The notes beneath the pieces were generated by a model. It saw only the letters and a list, made by a program, of their open reading frames with translations. It ran no database searches and had not been told where the DNA came from. Shown piece after piece: positions 52,422 through 62,087 of a stretch of DNA of 64,000 bases (position 1 is the first letter of the stretch; each line of letters opens with the position of its first letter). Origin of the DNA: an uncultured Erythrobacter sp. (GTDB lineage: Bacteria > Pseudomonadota > Alphaproteobacteria > Sphingomonadales > Sphingomonadaceae). The stretch covers positions 868,001 through 932,000 of the forward strand of contig CANMZA010000001.1 in NCBI GenBank assembly GCA_947502305.1, read 5' to 3'. The position numbers were made by a program, and so were the translations under genes.

Positions 52422-55274
52422 TTATTCGCCGAAAGTCCGCTGCCACCAACCGCGTTTTTTACCACCAGAACTCTCGGTGCCTTCGGCTCCTGCTTCGGCT
52501 TGCGCCTCGCTAGAAGGTTCGCTCGCAGTTTCCTTCGCAGCCTCAGGTTCAGCGGCTTTGGCTTTCGCCGTCTTAGAAGCGGCTTTCCTCGCAGGTTTCT
52601 TAGCCGGTGCCGCTTCCGCTGCTGATTCGCCTTCCGCCGCTGGCTCCTCGACCTTCTTCTTGCGCGGCGCACGTTTGCGCTTTGGCTTTTCTGCTGGGGC
52701 TTCCTCTGCGGTTGCATCCGCTTCTGGAGCAGCCGCCTCAGCATCGTCGGCTTTCTTCTTACGCGGTGCCCGTTTGCGCTTCGGCTTTTCTTCCGCAGCA
52801 GGTGCAGGCTCCGCAGCTTCGGGAGCATCAGGAGCAGCGGTTTCAGCATCCGAAGACGTTTCAGCAGACGCCTCAGGGTCAGTGTCAGAATCGGCCTCAG
52901 AATTGGCCTCAGAATTGGCCTCAGAATTGCCTTCTGAACCGTCTTGTGAACCCTCTACGCCTTCTTCGGTTTTGCGGCGGCGGCCTCTGCCGCCCCGGCG
53001 GCGGCGCTTCTTAGGCTTCTCGCCATCTTCGCCAGTTTCCTTGCCAGCTGTTTCCTCCCCAGCTGTTTCGCCTTCATTGCCCCGGTCTTGGTCGCCAGTG
53101 CTTTCGCCCTCGCTGCCTTCACGGCCTTCATGCGAATCGCCACCATCTTCACCGCGATTTTTGTTGCGGCCTCTACCGCCGCGGCGGCGGCGGCGTTTCT
53201 TTTTCGGGGCGTCATCGTCTGAACCATCGGAATGACGGCCTTCTTCTTCGCCATCCTCTTCCTCTGGAATGTCATCATCATCGTCATCATCGATGATCGG
53301 CTCAAACTTTGGCGCTTCGGTCGGGCGCGGTCCGGCGCTGCTGACCGCCATTTTCGCGCCTTCATCTTCGCCGCCTTCTGGTGACACTTCAACCGTGACA
53401 CCGTACCGATCTTCGATCTCGACCAGCTCAGCGCGTTTTTCGTTGAGCATGTAAATCGCCGCTTCTGTGCTGGCGGAAAGGCGGATTGTGGTGCCTTTGC
53501 CCTTGGCGGCTTCGTCTTCGATCAATCGCAAGGCGGACAGGCCAGCCGACGATGCCGTGCGGACCAAACCGCTGCCATCGCAATGCGGGCATTCGCGGGT
53601 CGTTGCTTCCAAAACACCGGTGCGCAAACGCTGGCGGCTCATTTCCATCAGGCCAAAGCCCGAAATGCGGCCAACTTGAATACGCGCACGGTCGGTTTTC
53701 AGCGCGTCTTTCATCGCCTTTTCGACTTTGCGGGTGTTGGAATTGTATTCCATGTCGATGAAATCGATCACCACCAAACCGGCCATATCGCGCAGGCGCA
53801 ATTGCCGCGCAATTTCGCGCGCGGCTTCTAGGTTGGTGTGCAAAGCGGTTTGTTCGATCCCGTGTTCTTTGGTCGACCGGCCTGAGTTGATGTCGATGGA
53901 CACCAAAGCCTCTGTTGGGTTGATAATCAAATATCCACCCGATTTCAGCTGCACCATCGGATCATACATGGCGCGCAATTGGTCCTCTGCGCCGTAACGC
54001 TGGAACAAGGGCACCGGATCGGAATAGGCTTTCACCCGCCGCGCATGGCTGGGCATCAACATTTTCATGAAGGCTTTGGCGGATTTATATCCGTCCTCGC
54101 CTTCGACGATCACTTCCTCGATCTCGCGGTTATAGATATCGCGGATCGCGCGTTTGATCAGGTCGCTGTCTGAATGGACGAGCGAGGGGGCAGTGGATTT
54201 GAGCGTCGTCTGGCGAATCTCATCCCACAAACGCGCCAGATAATCGAAATCGCGCTTAATCTCTGTCTTCGTCCGGGTGATCCCGGCGGTGCGCACGATC
54301 AGGCCCATGCTTTTCGGCAGGGTCAAATCGGATACGACTTGCTTCAAACGTTTACGGTCAGAGCTGGAATTGATTTTCCGGCTGATCCCGCCGCCATGAC
54401 TGCTGTTGGGCATCAACACGGTGTAACGGCCCGCCAAGCTGAGATAGGTGGTCAGCGCCGCGCCTTTATTGCCGCGCTCTTCTTTGACCACTTGAACCAG
54501 CAGAACTTGACGGCGCTGAATGACGTCTTGGATTTTGTAACGGCGACGTAGAGCCATACGCTTGGCGCGCACTTCGTCGACTTCTTTGGCGCGGCTGCCG
54601 CGTCCTGATCCATTGCCGCCTTTGCCGCCTTTGCCTTGGCGCCCGCCCTGACGGCGGCGCCCGCGACCGCGGCGACCGCGTCGTGGTTTGTCTTCGGAAT
54701 CGCCGTCCGATGATGCGTCTTCTGATTCGCTGTTTTCTTCACCCGAATCGCCGGCATCATCATCGCCATCATCGTCGTCATCGTCTTCATCTTCGCCGTC
54801 ATCATCAGATGCGCCGTCTTCGATGGTGGCGACTTTGTCTTTTTCAGACGTGTCGATTTCTTCCATGCCGTCTTCGGCTAGGTCTTCCGCCAGCGCTTCT
54901 GCGCTTTCATCCTCGGCGTCATATTCTTCGCCGGGCGTGTTGCCGTCTTCCTCGTCTTCCGCGCGCAAACGCGCTTCTTCTTCGGCGGCCTCTGCTTCTT
55001 CTGCGAGCAGACGGTCACGGTCATCTTGCGGGATTTGGTAATAGTCAGGGTGGATCTCGCTAAAGGCGAGGAAGCCGTGACGATTGCCGCCAAAGTCGAC
55101 AAATGCCGCCTGAAGCGAGGGTTCTACTCTGGTTACCTTGGCGAGGTAGATGTTGCCTTTGATCTGCTTGTGTTCAGCTGATTCAAAGTCGAATTCTTCA
55201 ATCCGGTTGCCTTTGAGGACCGCCACCCGGGTTTCTTCCGAGTGGCGCGCATCGATTAGCATGCGCGTTGCCAT
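52422..55274 (-). CDS. rne: Ribonuclease E with a charged S1-domain insertion and GWW tail
   Basis: A 950-residue RNase E/G endonuclease that starts mRNA decay and rRNA processing. The N-terminal S1 domain (about 35-90 and 240-290) is split by a 150-residue insertion: acidic 92-195, then RG-rich 196-230. The catalytic DNase-I-like part includes VVIDFIDMEYNSNTRKVEKA, and the Zn-link is CPHCDGSG. The C-terminal region (about 660-950) is disordered, with two KRKRAPRKKK blocks and a final RGWWQRTFGE. In Caulobacter a C-terminal GWW motif of RNase E binds PNPase, so the same contact is likely here. GGAG lies 8 bases before the ATG. Confidence 0.95.
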   Translation of the reverse strand: MATRMLIDARHSEETRVAVLKGNRIEEFDFESAEHKQIKGNIYLAKVTRVEPSLQAAFVDFGGNRHGFLAFSEIHPDYYQIPQDDRDRLLAEEAEAAEEEARLRAEDEEDGNTPGEEYDAEDESAEALAEDLAEDGMEEIDTSEKDKVATIEDGASDDDGEDEDDDDDDGDDDAGDSGEENSESEDASSDGDSEDKPRRGRRGRGRRRQGGRQGKGGKGGNGSGRGSRAKEVDEVRAKRMALRRRYKIQDVIQRRQVLLVQVVKEERGNKGAALTTYLSLAGRYTVLMPNSSHGGGISRKINSSSDRKRLKQVVSDLTLPKSMGLIVRTAGITRTKTEIKRDFDYLARLWDEIRQTTLKSTAPSLVHSDSDLIKRAIRDIYNREIEEVIVEGEDGYKSAKAFMKMLMPSHARRVKAYSDPVPLFQRYGAEDQLRAMYDPMVQLKSGGYLIINPTEALVSIDINSGRSTKEHGIEQTALHTNLEAAREIARQLRLRDMAGLVVIDFIDMEYNSNTRKVEKAMKDALKTDRARIQVGRISGFGLMEMSRQRLRTGVLEATTRECPHCDGSGLVRTASSAGLSALRLIEDEAAKGKGTTIRLSASTEAAIYMLNEKRAELVEIEDRYGVTVEVSPEGGEDEGAKMAVSSAGPRPTEAPKFEPIIDDDDDDDIPEEEDGEEEGRHSDGSDDDAPKKKRRRRRGGRGRNKNRGEDGGDSHEGREGSEGESTGDQDRGNEGETAGEETAGKETGEDGEKPKKRRRRGGRGRRRKTEEGVEGSQDGSEGNSEANSEANSEADSDTDPEASAETSSDAETAAPDAPEAAEPAPAAEEKPKRKRAPRKKKADDAEAAAPEADATAEEAPAEKPKRKRAPRKKKVEEPAAEGESAAEAAPAKKPARKAASKTAKAKAAEPEAAKETASEPSSEAQAEAGAEGTESSGGKKRGWWQRTFGE

Positions 55275-55765
55275 TAGTAATTCTCCAAACGCCCGGTGGC
55301 CCGGCCGATAGTCGGCGGGAGGGGCGTGTTATATGTGTGAAATCGGCCCGCATCGCCGCATTGGCGCATGGCGGGCCGGTTATAGTAAAAGCGCGCGCCA
55401 AATTGTCCGATTGAACAGATTTGTTCGGACGGACATTTTGTACGGGCGCAATGATCGTGTCTGCTGCGGCGAGTGCGGGGATGATTTCCCCGGCATAGCT
55501 CGCACCATATCCGGCGCCATAGGGGCGCTGGGCATATGATTGCGAGGAGTAGCGTCTCGTCACTGCATCAACCTGTTGAGCGGCCAACCAGCCATCAAAT
55601 ATGACGGGGCCGGCCGTGTGAATGAAAGCGCGGGCGCAATTGCGACCTTATGTCCAAAGGTGCCCCGTTTCGATAAGTAGCGCTAGCACCGTGGGTTACG
55701 CGCCGCAACTCTATTGCGCTTATACTATTGCGCTAACTGCGGACGGCATCCTAAGCCTGCGCGTG
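55275..55765. other. rne-amidase divergent intergenic region with rne leader hairpin
   Basis: This 491-base gap holds no gene I trust. For rne it contains the Shine-Dalgarno GGAG, a leader hairpin GCCGA-TAG-TCGGC (55304-55316) and, further up on the minus strand, a TATAAC (55379-55384) that could be a -10 box, with a poor -35 (GACAAT-like) 17 bases away. In other bacteria the rne leader mediates autoregulation; a similar role here is inference. The stretch 55622-55765 is open in the amidase frame, so a longer amidase starting at 55622 cannot be excluded. Confidence 0.45.
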
Positions 55766-56650
55766 ATGAGTGTCCGTACGCTCCTATTGTTAATAATTGC
55801 CGTCCCGGCCTTGCTTGTGGGCGGGGCTATCGCGTTGGGCGTTACGATCCCGGTCCCGCAATGGGGCCGCGATTATGTTTTGCGGTTTGTGTTTGATCCG
55901 GGGGCGCAGCCATTGGAATTGCCCGATATTGCCGGGCCCGATGATCCAGATCGTCCCTTGGTTGTGATTGATGCCGGGCATGGCGGGCGCGATCCGGGGT
56001 CAATCGGACAAGCGGGCACATCGGCGCAGGTTTTGGAAAAAGACATTGTGCTCGCACTGGCTTTGGCGCTGCGTGATCAATTGGTCGAAGAAGGCGGCAT
56101 CCGCGTTGCCCTGACCCGCGATGACGATAACATTGTCACTCTGGCCCAGCGACCGGAGATTGCCCGGCAATTGAACGCGGATTTGTTCCTGTCAATCCAT
56201 GCAGATTCGGCGCCCACCCGCAGCGATGTGTCCGGCGCGAGCATTTATACGCTATCCACAGAAGCATCATCTGAGGCCGCGGCGCGTTTTGCGGAGCGGG
56301 AAAATGCCGCTGATGCTTTGAATGGAATCGTTATTGACGGGCAAAGCGCCGAAGTGAGCGCGATTCTGGTCGAATTGTCGCAGCAACGCACGCAGGATGA
56401 TGCGACCGAATTTGCCGCCTTAATTGAACGGGAAGGGCAGGGGCGCGTGAAATTCCATCCACAAACACGCCGTTCGGCGGAATTGGCGGTTCTGCGCGCG
56501 CCTGACGTGCCGGGGGTTTTGTTTGAAAGCGGATTTGTCACCAACAGCGATGACCGCGCGCGTTTATCGACGCAGCAAGGGCGGCAGGAATATGCAGAAG
56601 TGCTGGCCCGCGCGATCCGCGTCTATTTTGCACGGCGGGCGCAGCGTTAG
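55766..56650 (+). CDS. N-acetylmuramoyl-L-alanine amidase
   Basis: A 294-residue zinc amidase (Amidase_3, AmiC type) that splits the bond between MurNAc and the peptide stem during cell separation. Zinc ligands appear in VVIDAGHGGRDPGSIG, in the KDIVLALA glutamate position (LEKDIVLA), and in LFLSIHADS; the catalytic glutamate is in GVLFESGFVTN. A hydrophobic N-terminal segment (RTLLLLIIAVPALLVGGAIA) serves as signal anchor. The ATG at 55766 is preferred over 55622, which adds a polar stretch with no signal character. It is followed by PBP1A, the usual order in sphingomonads. Confidence 0.92.
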   Translation: MSVRTLLLLIIAVPALLVGGAIALGVTIPVPQWGRDYVLRFVFDPGAQPLELPDIAGPDDPDRPLVVIDAGHGGRDPGSIGQAGTSAQVLEKDIVLALALALRDQLVEEGGIRVALTRDDDNIVTLAQRPEIARQLNADLFLSIHADSAPTRSDVSGASIYTLSTEASSEAAARFAERENAADALNGIVIDGQSAEVSAILVELSQQRTQDDATEFAALIEREGQGRVKFHPQTRRSAELAVLRAPDVPGVLFESGFVTNSDDRARLSTQQGRQEYAEVLARAIRVYFARRAQR

Positions 56651-56753
56651 GATTGATCCGCGCCGATAGAAGCGTTGTTGATGGTTCTGGGTTTATGCCT
56701 CTGAGTTTATGGCTCTGGCAATGTTGTGCAAACCGCGATAAATCGCTCTTTAG

Positions 56754-59264
56754 ATGACAGAGACAGCCCCCACTCCTTTCCTCGAATATCTGCGATTTCG
56801 CGTCACTCGTGACAGCGAGGGCGCGGTTGTATGGTTCACCGAAAAATGGCGTTCCAGCTGGCTTTTCAAGCTGATCGCGTTTGCAATTGCGGCGCTGGCG
56901 GTGCTGTGGGTCGCGGCGTGGGTGTTCCTCGCCAGTGATTTGCCAGAGGCGGAGAGCCTGGCGGATTATCAAACCCCATTGCCCACTGTGGTGCGCGGGA
57001 TCGACGGCGAGATCGTGCATTCTTATGCCCGCGAACGCCGGGTGCAATTGCAGTTTGAGGATTTCCCAGACAGTCTGGTCAATGCCTATCTATCAGCGGA
57101 AGATAAGACGTTTTTCAGCCATGGCGGCGTCGATATTACCGGCACGGCCAATGCGGTGTTTGATTATGCGACCAAATATGGGTCGGGTGAACGCGCGGTC
57201 GGCGGATCGACCATTACGCAGCAGCTGGCGAAGATTTTGCTATTGGGCGATGAATATTCGGTCACGCGTAAGCTGAAAGAAATGATTTTGGCGAGCCGGA
57301 TTGAGGGCGTGCTGTCCAAGGAAGAGATCCTTGAACTCTACCTCAATGAAATCCCGCTGGGTCGCCGTTCGTTTGGTGTGCAAGCAGCAGCGCGTGCCTA
57401 TTTCGATAAAGATGTGGGCGATTTGGATCTGCATGAGGTCGCGTTTTTGGCGATCCTGCCAAAAGCGCCGGAGCGTTATGGCCGTTCTGGCCAAGAAGAC
57501 GCAGCGATGTCGCGGCGCGATTTTGTTCTGTCGCAAATGGCGGAAAACGGGTTCATCACCGAAAGCGAGCGCAGCGCCGCTTCCGCTCAGCCGCTGGGTC
57601 TGAAACGCCAACGCAGTCAGCGCAGCGCCGATGCCGGATATTTCCTTGAAGAAGTGCGCCGGCAATTGATCGCGGATTTTGGCGAAAGCGCCGAGGATGG
57701 CGATAACAGCGTCTATGCTGGCGGGTTGTGGGTGCGCACGTCGTTGGATGTGGAATTGCAGGATGCGACGCGCGATTCGCTGCGGCGCGGCCTGGTCCGC
57801 TATCACGGCCGCCGCGCATGGTCCGGGCCAATTGCGACGATCCCGCTGGAGGAAGGCAATTGGGCGGGGCAACTGGCCAGTTCTTACCTCAGCATCAATT
57901 ACGATGATTGGCGCATCGGCGTTGTGACCCAGCGCAGCGGTTCGTCGGCCACTATCGGGTTTTCGGATGGAGAAGAGGCGCCGCTTTCCAATCTGCCCGG
58001 CGCATTAAAAGCAGGCGATGTCATCGCTGTCTCGCCGCAAGGTTCAGGATACCGGGTGCGCACCATACCCGAGGCGCAAGGCGGCATGGTTGTGCAAAAT
58101 GCGCAGTCTGGCCGGGTGCTTGCGATGCAAGGCGGGTTTGATCACCGCCTGTCTGATTTTAACCGCGCGACGCAGGCCATGCGGCAACCGGGATCGACGA
58201 TTAAGCCCTTTGTCTATGCGACCGGCCTCGACAATGGCATGACCCCTTCGACGCAGATCGATAATACGCGTTATTGCTATTATCAGGGGCGCAGGCTGGG
58301 CCAAAAATGCATTCGCGGTGGCCGTGCGGGGCAATTCCCGATGCGTTATGGTCTAGAACAGTCGCAAAATATCATGACCGTACAAATCGGCATGCAGGCG
58401 GGCATGGATAATGTTGTTGAGACAATCCAAGACCTCGGCATTTCTGACGACCCCGATCCCTATGCCGCCACATCTTTGGGCGCGGAGGAATCGACCGTCT
58501 TGCGGATGGTCTCTGCCTATTCCGCGATGGCCAATCATGGCCGCCAGAACCAACCCACCGTCATTGATTATGTGCAAGACCGCAACGGCACCGTCATTTG
58601 GCGGGCGGATGAACGCAACTGCAATGGCTGTAACATGGCGGAATATGACGGCGGTGCGATGCCGCGTTTCGGGATCAAAGGCGAACAGGTCATGGACGCC
58701 CGCACCGCGTTTCAAACCATGCATATGCTCGAAGGGGTCGTCTCGCGCGGCACCGCGACGGTGCTGAATGGTTTGGGTCTGCCGCTATTTGGCAAAACCG
58801 GCACAACCACCGGCCCTAAAGATGTGTGGTTCATTGGCGGAACGCAGCAAATGATTGCGGGCGCTTATGTTGGTTTTGACACGCCGCGCAATATGGGCGG
58901 ATATGCGTTTGGCGGGACGATCGTTGCGCCGATTATTAAGGACCTGATTGAGAATTCACGCGGTCGCTGGTCCGATCTGCCCGCGATAGCGCCAGAGGGT
59001 ATCCGCATGGTCCGCGTTGATCGCCGTACGGGCAAACGTGTGATGAACGGTTGGCCCAGCGGCGATCCGCGATCCGACATTATTTGGGAAGCGTTTAAAC
59101 CCGATACAGAGCCAGACCGTTCGACCCGCCAAGATGAAATCGCCGCCAAACGTGACGAGATCCTTGAACTGGTGCGGGCATCGCGCCGTGCGCAGTCCGG
59201 GCCCGCCGAAAGCGGCGATGGACAACCGTCTGACTTCGTCGAAGAGCAGGGCGGAATTTACTAA
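56754..59264 (+). CDS. mrcA: Penicillin-binding protein 1A (bifunctional peptidoglycan synthase)
   Basis: An 836-residue class A PBP. One N-terminal membrane helix (about 38-62) precedes the glycosyltransferase GT51 domain with the catalytic glutamate in LSAEDKTFFSHGGVD and the motif GGSTITQQLAK. The transpeptidase domain has the active serine in RQPGSTIKPFVYATG (SxxK), the SQN motif in LEQSQNIMTV, and KTG in LFGKTGTTTGPKD. It polymerises glycan strands and cross-links peptides in the periplasm. A cysteine-containing loop (CNGCN) occurs before the KTG motif. The order amidase, PBP1A, peroxiredoxin, prfB is likely one transcription unit. Confidence 0.96.
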   Translation: MTETAPTPFLEYLRFRVTRDSEGAVVWFTEKWRSSWLFKLIAFAIAALAVLWVAAWVFLASDLPEAESLADYQTPLPTVVRGIDGEIVHSYARERRVQLQFEDFPDSLVNAYLSAEDKTFFSHGGVDITGTANAVFDYATKYGSGERAVGGSTITQQLAKILLLGDEYSVTRKLKEMILASRIEGVLSKEEILELYLNEIPLGRRSFGVQAAARAYFDKDVGDLDLHEVAFLAILPKAPERYGRSGQEDAAMSRRDFVLSQMAENGFITESERSAASAQPLGLKRQRSQRSADAGYFLEEVRRQLIADFGESAEDGDNSVYAGGLWVRTSLDVELQDATRDSLRRGLVRYHGRRAWSGPIATIPLEEGNWAGQLASSYLSINYDDWRIGVVTQRSGSSATIGFSDGEEAPLSNLPGALKAGDVIAVSPQGSGYRVRTIPEAQGGMVVQNAQSGRVLAMQGGFDHRLSDFNRATQAMRQPGSTIKPFVYATGLDNGMTPSTQIDNTRYCYYQGRRLGQKCIRGGRAGQFPMRYGLEQSQNIMTVQIGMQAGMDNVVETIQDLGISDDPDPYAATSLGAEESTVLRMVSAYSAMANHGRQNQPTVIDYVQDRNGTVIWRADERNCNGCNMAEYDGGAMPRFGIKGEQVMDARTAFQTMHMLEGVVSRGTATVLNGLGLPLFGKTGTTTGPKDVWFIGGTQQMIAGAYVGFDTPRNMGGYAFGGTIVAPIIKDLIENSRGRWSDLPAIAPEGIRMVRVDRRTGKRVMNGWPSGDPRSDIIWEAFKPDTEPDRSTRQDEIAAKRDEILELVRASRRAQSGPAESGDGQPSDFVEEQGGIY

Positions 59265-59276
59265 AGGTATGCGTTT

Positions 59277-59846
59277 ATGAAATCCCTTCGCCGCTTACGC
59301 CAAGCCGCCTTTGGCGCGGGGCGTATCACCGCCGTATTTTTGGGCATGTCTTTGGCCGCGCCGGCAGCGGCAGAATTGCCGGTCGGGGCGCAGGCGCCGA
59401 CATTTTCCACCAGCGCGGCCATGGCGGGGCGGGAACTTGGCTTCTCCCTCCAGGTTGCATTGCGGCGCGGTCCGGTGGTGCTGTATTTTTATCCCAAGGC
59501 TTTCACGCAAGGCTGCACTTTGGAGGCCAACGCCTTCGCCGATGCAATGCCTGATTTTCGCGCAGAAGGCGCCAGTGTGATCGGCATGTCGAATGACGAT
59601 ATCGAAACGCTGCAACGCTTCAGCCGTGAGGAATGCCGCGATGCGTTCCCGGTCGGCGTCGCCAGCGCCGATTTGATTGCCGCATATGATGTGGCGATCG
59701 GCAATTCGGGGCAGGGTGCCGTCATGGCCAGCCGCACATCTTATGTCATTGCGCCCGATGGCCGGATTGCGATGGTCCATTCTGACGGCGATTATCGCGG
59801 GCATGTTCGGCGCACACTGGCGGCGGTGCGCGCGCTGTCTGATTGA
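59277..59846 (+). CDS. Secreted peroxiredoxin (AhpC/TSA, BCP-like)
   Basis: A 189-residue thiol peroxidase. A signal peptide (cleavage near APAAAE) is followed by the AhpC/TSA fold with the peroxidatic Cys80 in FYPKAFTQGCTLEANAF; another cysteine in SREECRDAFPV could be the resolving one. It should detoxify peroxides in the periplasm, where reduction needs a separate thiol source. It begins 12 bases after the PBP1A stop. Its exact subfamily (BCP or other) is uncertain. Confidence 0.88.
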   Translation: MKSLRRLRQAAFGAGRITAVFLGMSLAAPAAAELPVGAQAPTFSTSAAMAGRELGFSLQVALRRGPVVLYFYPKAFTQGCTLEANAFADAMPDFRAEGASVIGMSNDDIETLQRFSREECRDAFPVGVASADLIAAYDVAIGNSGQGAVMASRTSYVIAPDGRIAMVHSDGDYRGHVRRTLAAVRALSD

Positions 59847-59928
59847 CGGCGCATTGCGGGGCTGCGCCGCTTTACAATCACACCCTCGCCGCTAAGCGGG
59901 GCGCGTAGACAGACTTTAAGGAACGACC

Positions 59929-61056
59929 ATGCGCGCTGAGGCCGTAGGACATATTGAACGGATCGAAGCGGCGCTGAATCTGGTGCGGCAATCGCTCGAT
60001 TGGGACCGCGCCTTGCGCCGCCTTGATGAGCTGAATGCGCGTGTTCAGGACCCGACATTGTGGGATAATCCCAAAGAAGCGCAGGCCCTAAGCCGCGAGC
60101 AAAAGACGCTCGAAAACGCCGTGAACACCGTCAATGAAATTTCAGCCGAAATGGCCGATGCTGTGGAGTTCATTGAGATGGGCGAGGCAGAGGGCGAGGA
60201 GAGTATTATCAATGATGGTCTCTCGACGCTCGACCGGCTCGCAAAACGCGCCGATTCGGATAAAGTCGCCGCGCTGCTGTCGGGTGAGGCTGACGGCAAT
60301 GACACATATCTAGAAATTCACGCAGGCGCAGGCGGCACGGAAAGCCAGGATTGGGCCGAAATGCTGTTTCGCATGTATGGCCGCTGGGCCGAGCGGCGCG
60401 GTTTCAAGGTTGAGACGGTTGAATATCAATCCGGCGATCAGGCCGGGGTCAAGTCCGCGACATTGTTGATGAAAGGCGAAAACGCCTACGGCTATGCGAA
60501 GACCGAAAGCGGCGTCCACCGCCTTGTCCGCATCAGCCCCTATGACAGCGCGGCAAAGCGGCACACCAGTTTCTCCAGCGTCTGGGTCTATCCAGTTATC
60601 GACGATGATATCGACATTGAGATTAACCCGGCGGATTTGAAAATCGACACTTACCGGGCATCGGGCGCAGGCGGGCAACACGTCAACACCACCGACAGCG
60701 CCGTGCGCATCACCCACCAACCCACCGGCATCGTGGTCGCCAGCCAAAATGACCGCAGCCAGCACAAGAACCGCGCCACCGCGATGAACATGTTGAAAGC
60801 GCGGTTATTTGAACGCGAAATGGCGGAGCGTGAAGCGGCGGCCAGCGGCGAATATCAGGAAAAAAGCGACATTGGCTGGGGACACCAAATCCGTTCCTAT
60901 GTCTTGCAACCCTATCAAATGGTCAAAGACCTGCGCACTGGCGAAACCTCCAGCTCGCCCGACAAAGTGCTCGACGGAGAGATCGACGATTTCATCTCTG
61001 CCGCTTTGGCGCAGCAAGTGACGGGTGAGGCGGTTGATGTAGAGGATGTGGAATGA
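59929..61056 (+). CDS. prfB: Peptide chain release factor 2
   Basis: A 375-residue class I release factor recognising UGA/UAA stop codons. The GGQ motif is [20 protein letters not shown]; the codon-recognition region reads [15 protein letters not shown], with SPY in place of the SPF tripeptide of E. coli, as I recall for alphaproteobacterial RF2. The full reading frame runs uninterrupted from [17 protein letters not shown], so there is no programmed +1 frameshift of the E. coli type. Its last four bases overlap the start of the barrel gene, which starts a set of coupled genes. Confidence 0.96.
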   Translation: MRAEAVGHIERIEAALNLVRQSLDWDRALRRLDELNARVQDPTLWDNPKEAQALSREQKTLENAVNTVNEISAEMADAVEFIEMGEAEGEESIINDGLSTLDRLAKRADSDKVAALLSGEADGNDTYLEIHAGAGGTESQDWAEMLFRMYGRWAERRGFKVETVEYQSGDQAGVKSATLLMKGENAYGYAKTESGVHRLVRISPYDSAAKRHTSFSSVWVYPVIDDDIDIEINPADLKIDTYRASGAGGQHVNTTDSAVRITHQPTGIVVASQNDRSQHKNRATAMNMLKARLFEREMAEREAAASGEYQEKSDIGWGHQIRSYVLQPYQMVKDLRTGETSSSPDKVLDGEIDDFISAALAQQVTGEAVDVEDVE

Positions 61057-62087
61057 CAAGAACGACGCGATTTGTCAGGAATACAGCCATCGCGGCCATC
61101 TGTGCAAGCAGCGCCGCGCCCGCTTTTGCTGACGTTATTATCGGCCCGCGCGTCGCCTATTACTTCGACAATTCCAACCTGCGCACATCTGACCTTCAAG
61201 GGTTGCAAGACGCCCGCACCACTATCGATGATCAAGTGACGCAGGATTTGCGGGACGCTACCGGCTTTGACGATTTGCTTGTCACAACCATCAATAATGG
61301 TTCCGCGACCAATGCTGATCAGGTTGGCTTTGCGATGTTTGGCGCCACGGTGAATTTCGGCGATGATCGCGATCGTTTCACATTTTCCGGACTATACGGT
61401 TCAGGCTCAACCACGACGGAGCTTGTTTCTTCGCGCGAGATCACCGTCGAAGTGGCCGATATCAGTTTTAACGAACTTTCCGTCATCCAAACCGTCGCCC
61501 GTGAAGATGTGGACCGGCTTGATCTTGAGCTGACGTGGCAGCGCCGTTTGAATGAGAATTTCGCCGTCTCTGCGGGTGCGCGATTTGAGCGGCTCGATAT
61601 TTCGGGTGCGGGCGCGATCACGATTCAAGAAACCGACGAAGTCCGCCAATTCGTCGCCGAAACGCTCGGCTCAGACGCGCCATCGCGCAATCTTGATGGG
61701 GACAGTACCCCCAATGAACAGATCACGCAGCGGTCGCTGGACACGTTCAGTGCGCGCGCCGGCGTCACCGCCTTTGTGCCGTTTAATGACCGCGCCATCG
61801 CGTTTTTTAACGGCATGGTTCAAGGCAGTTACCAACCCTCCAGCGATTTCAGGACGGCGTTCATTGGGCGCAACGGCGAAGAAGTCCGCGAAGAAATCCG
61901 CGAAGACCGCGGCGAAATAAGCGTTGGCCCCGATATTGCCGTGGGGGTGCAGCTGATCCTATCCGACGCTCTCGCTGTGGATCTACGTTACCGCGCTATC
62001 GTGTTCTTTCCCGTCTCGGGTGATTTTAACTTCAGCGATTCACGCGTTAATCACGGCGTAAATCTGGGCCTGTCATTACGGCTGTGA
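61053..62087 (+). CDS. Exported protein, probable outer-membrane beta-barrel, unknown function
   Basis: A 344-residue protein with a signal peptide (cleavage near APAFA) and a beta-rich mature part of alternating strands (for example [19 protein letters not shown] and [19 protein letters not shown]), ending GLSLRL. The C-terminus lacks the usual final aromatic, so the barrel call is tentative. I do not recognise a named family. The ATG overlaps the prfB stop, and the TGA overlaps the caspase-like gene, so the two neighbours are made together. Confidence 0.6.
   Translation: MTRTTRFVRNTAIAAICASSAAPAFADVIIGPRVAYYFDNSNLRTSDLQGLQDARTTIDDQVTQDLRDATGFDDLLVTTINNGSATNADQVGFAMFGATVNFGDDRDRFTFSGLYGSGSTTTELVSSREITVEVADISFNELSVIQTVAREDVDRLDLELTWQRRLNENFAVSAGARFERLDISGAGAITIQETDEVRQFVAETLGSDAPSRNLDGDSTPNEQITQRSLDTFSARAGVTAFVPFNDRAIAFFNGMVQGSYQPSSDFRTAFIGRNGEEVREEIREDRGEISVGPDIAVGVQLILSDALAVDLRYRAIVFFPVSGDFNFSDSRVNHGVNLGLSLRL

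Noticed and set aside
52402-53235. Long Ser/Ala-rich plus-strand frame opposite rne
   Set aside because: It is the antisense shadow of the repetitive Glu/Ala/Lys codons in the RNase E tail; it has no ribosome site and crosses the terminator.
55198-55587. 129-codon minus-strand frame upstream of and overlapping rne
   Set aside because: It starts with TTG without a ribosome site, overlaps the rne start by 77 bases and has no recognisable domain; more likely rne leader sequence.
55848-55862. PEP-CTERM-like TIPVPQW segment in the amidase
   Set aside because: It is at the N-terminal side right after a signal anchor and not followed by a C-terminal helix and basic tail, so it is not a sorting signal.
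59929-60020. Programmed +1 frameshift in prfB
   Set aside because: The reading frame is continuous from the ATG through the GGQ domain, so no frameshift is needed.
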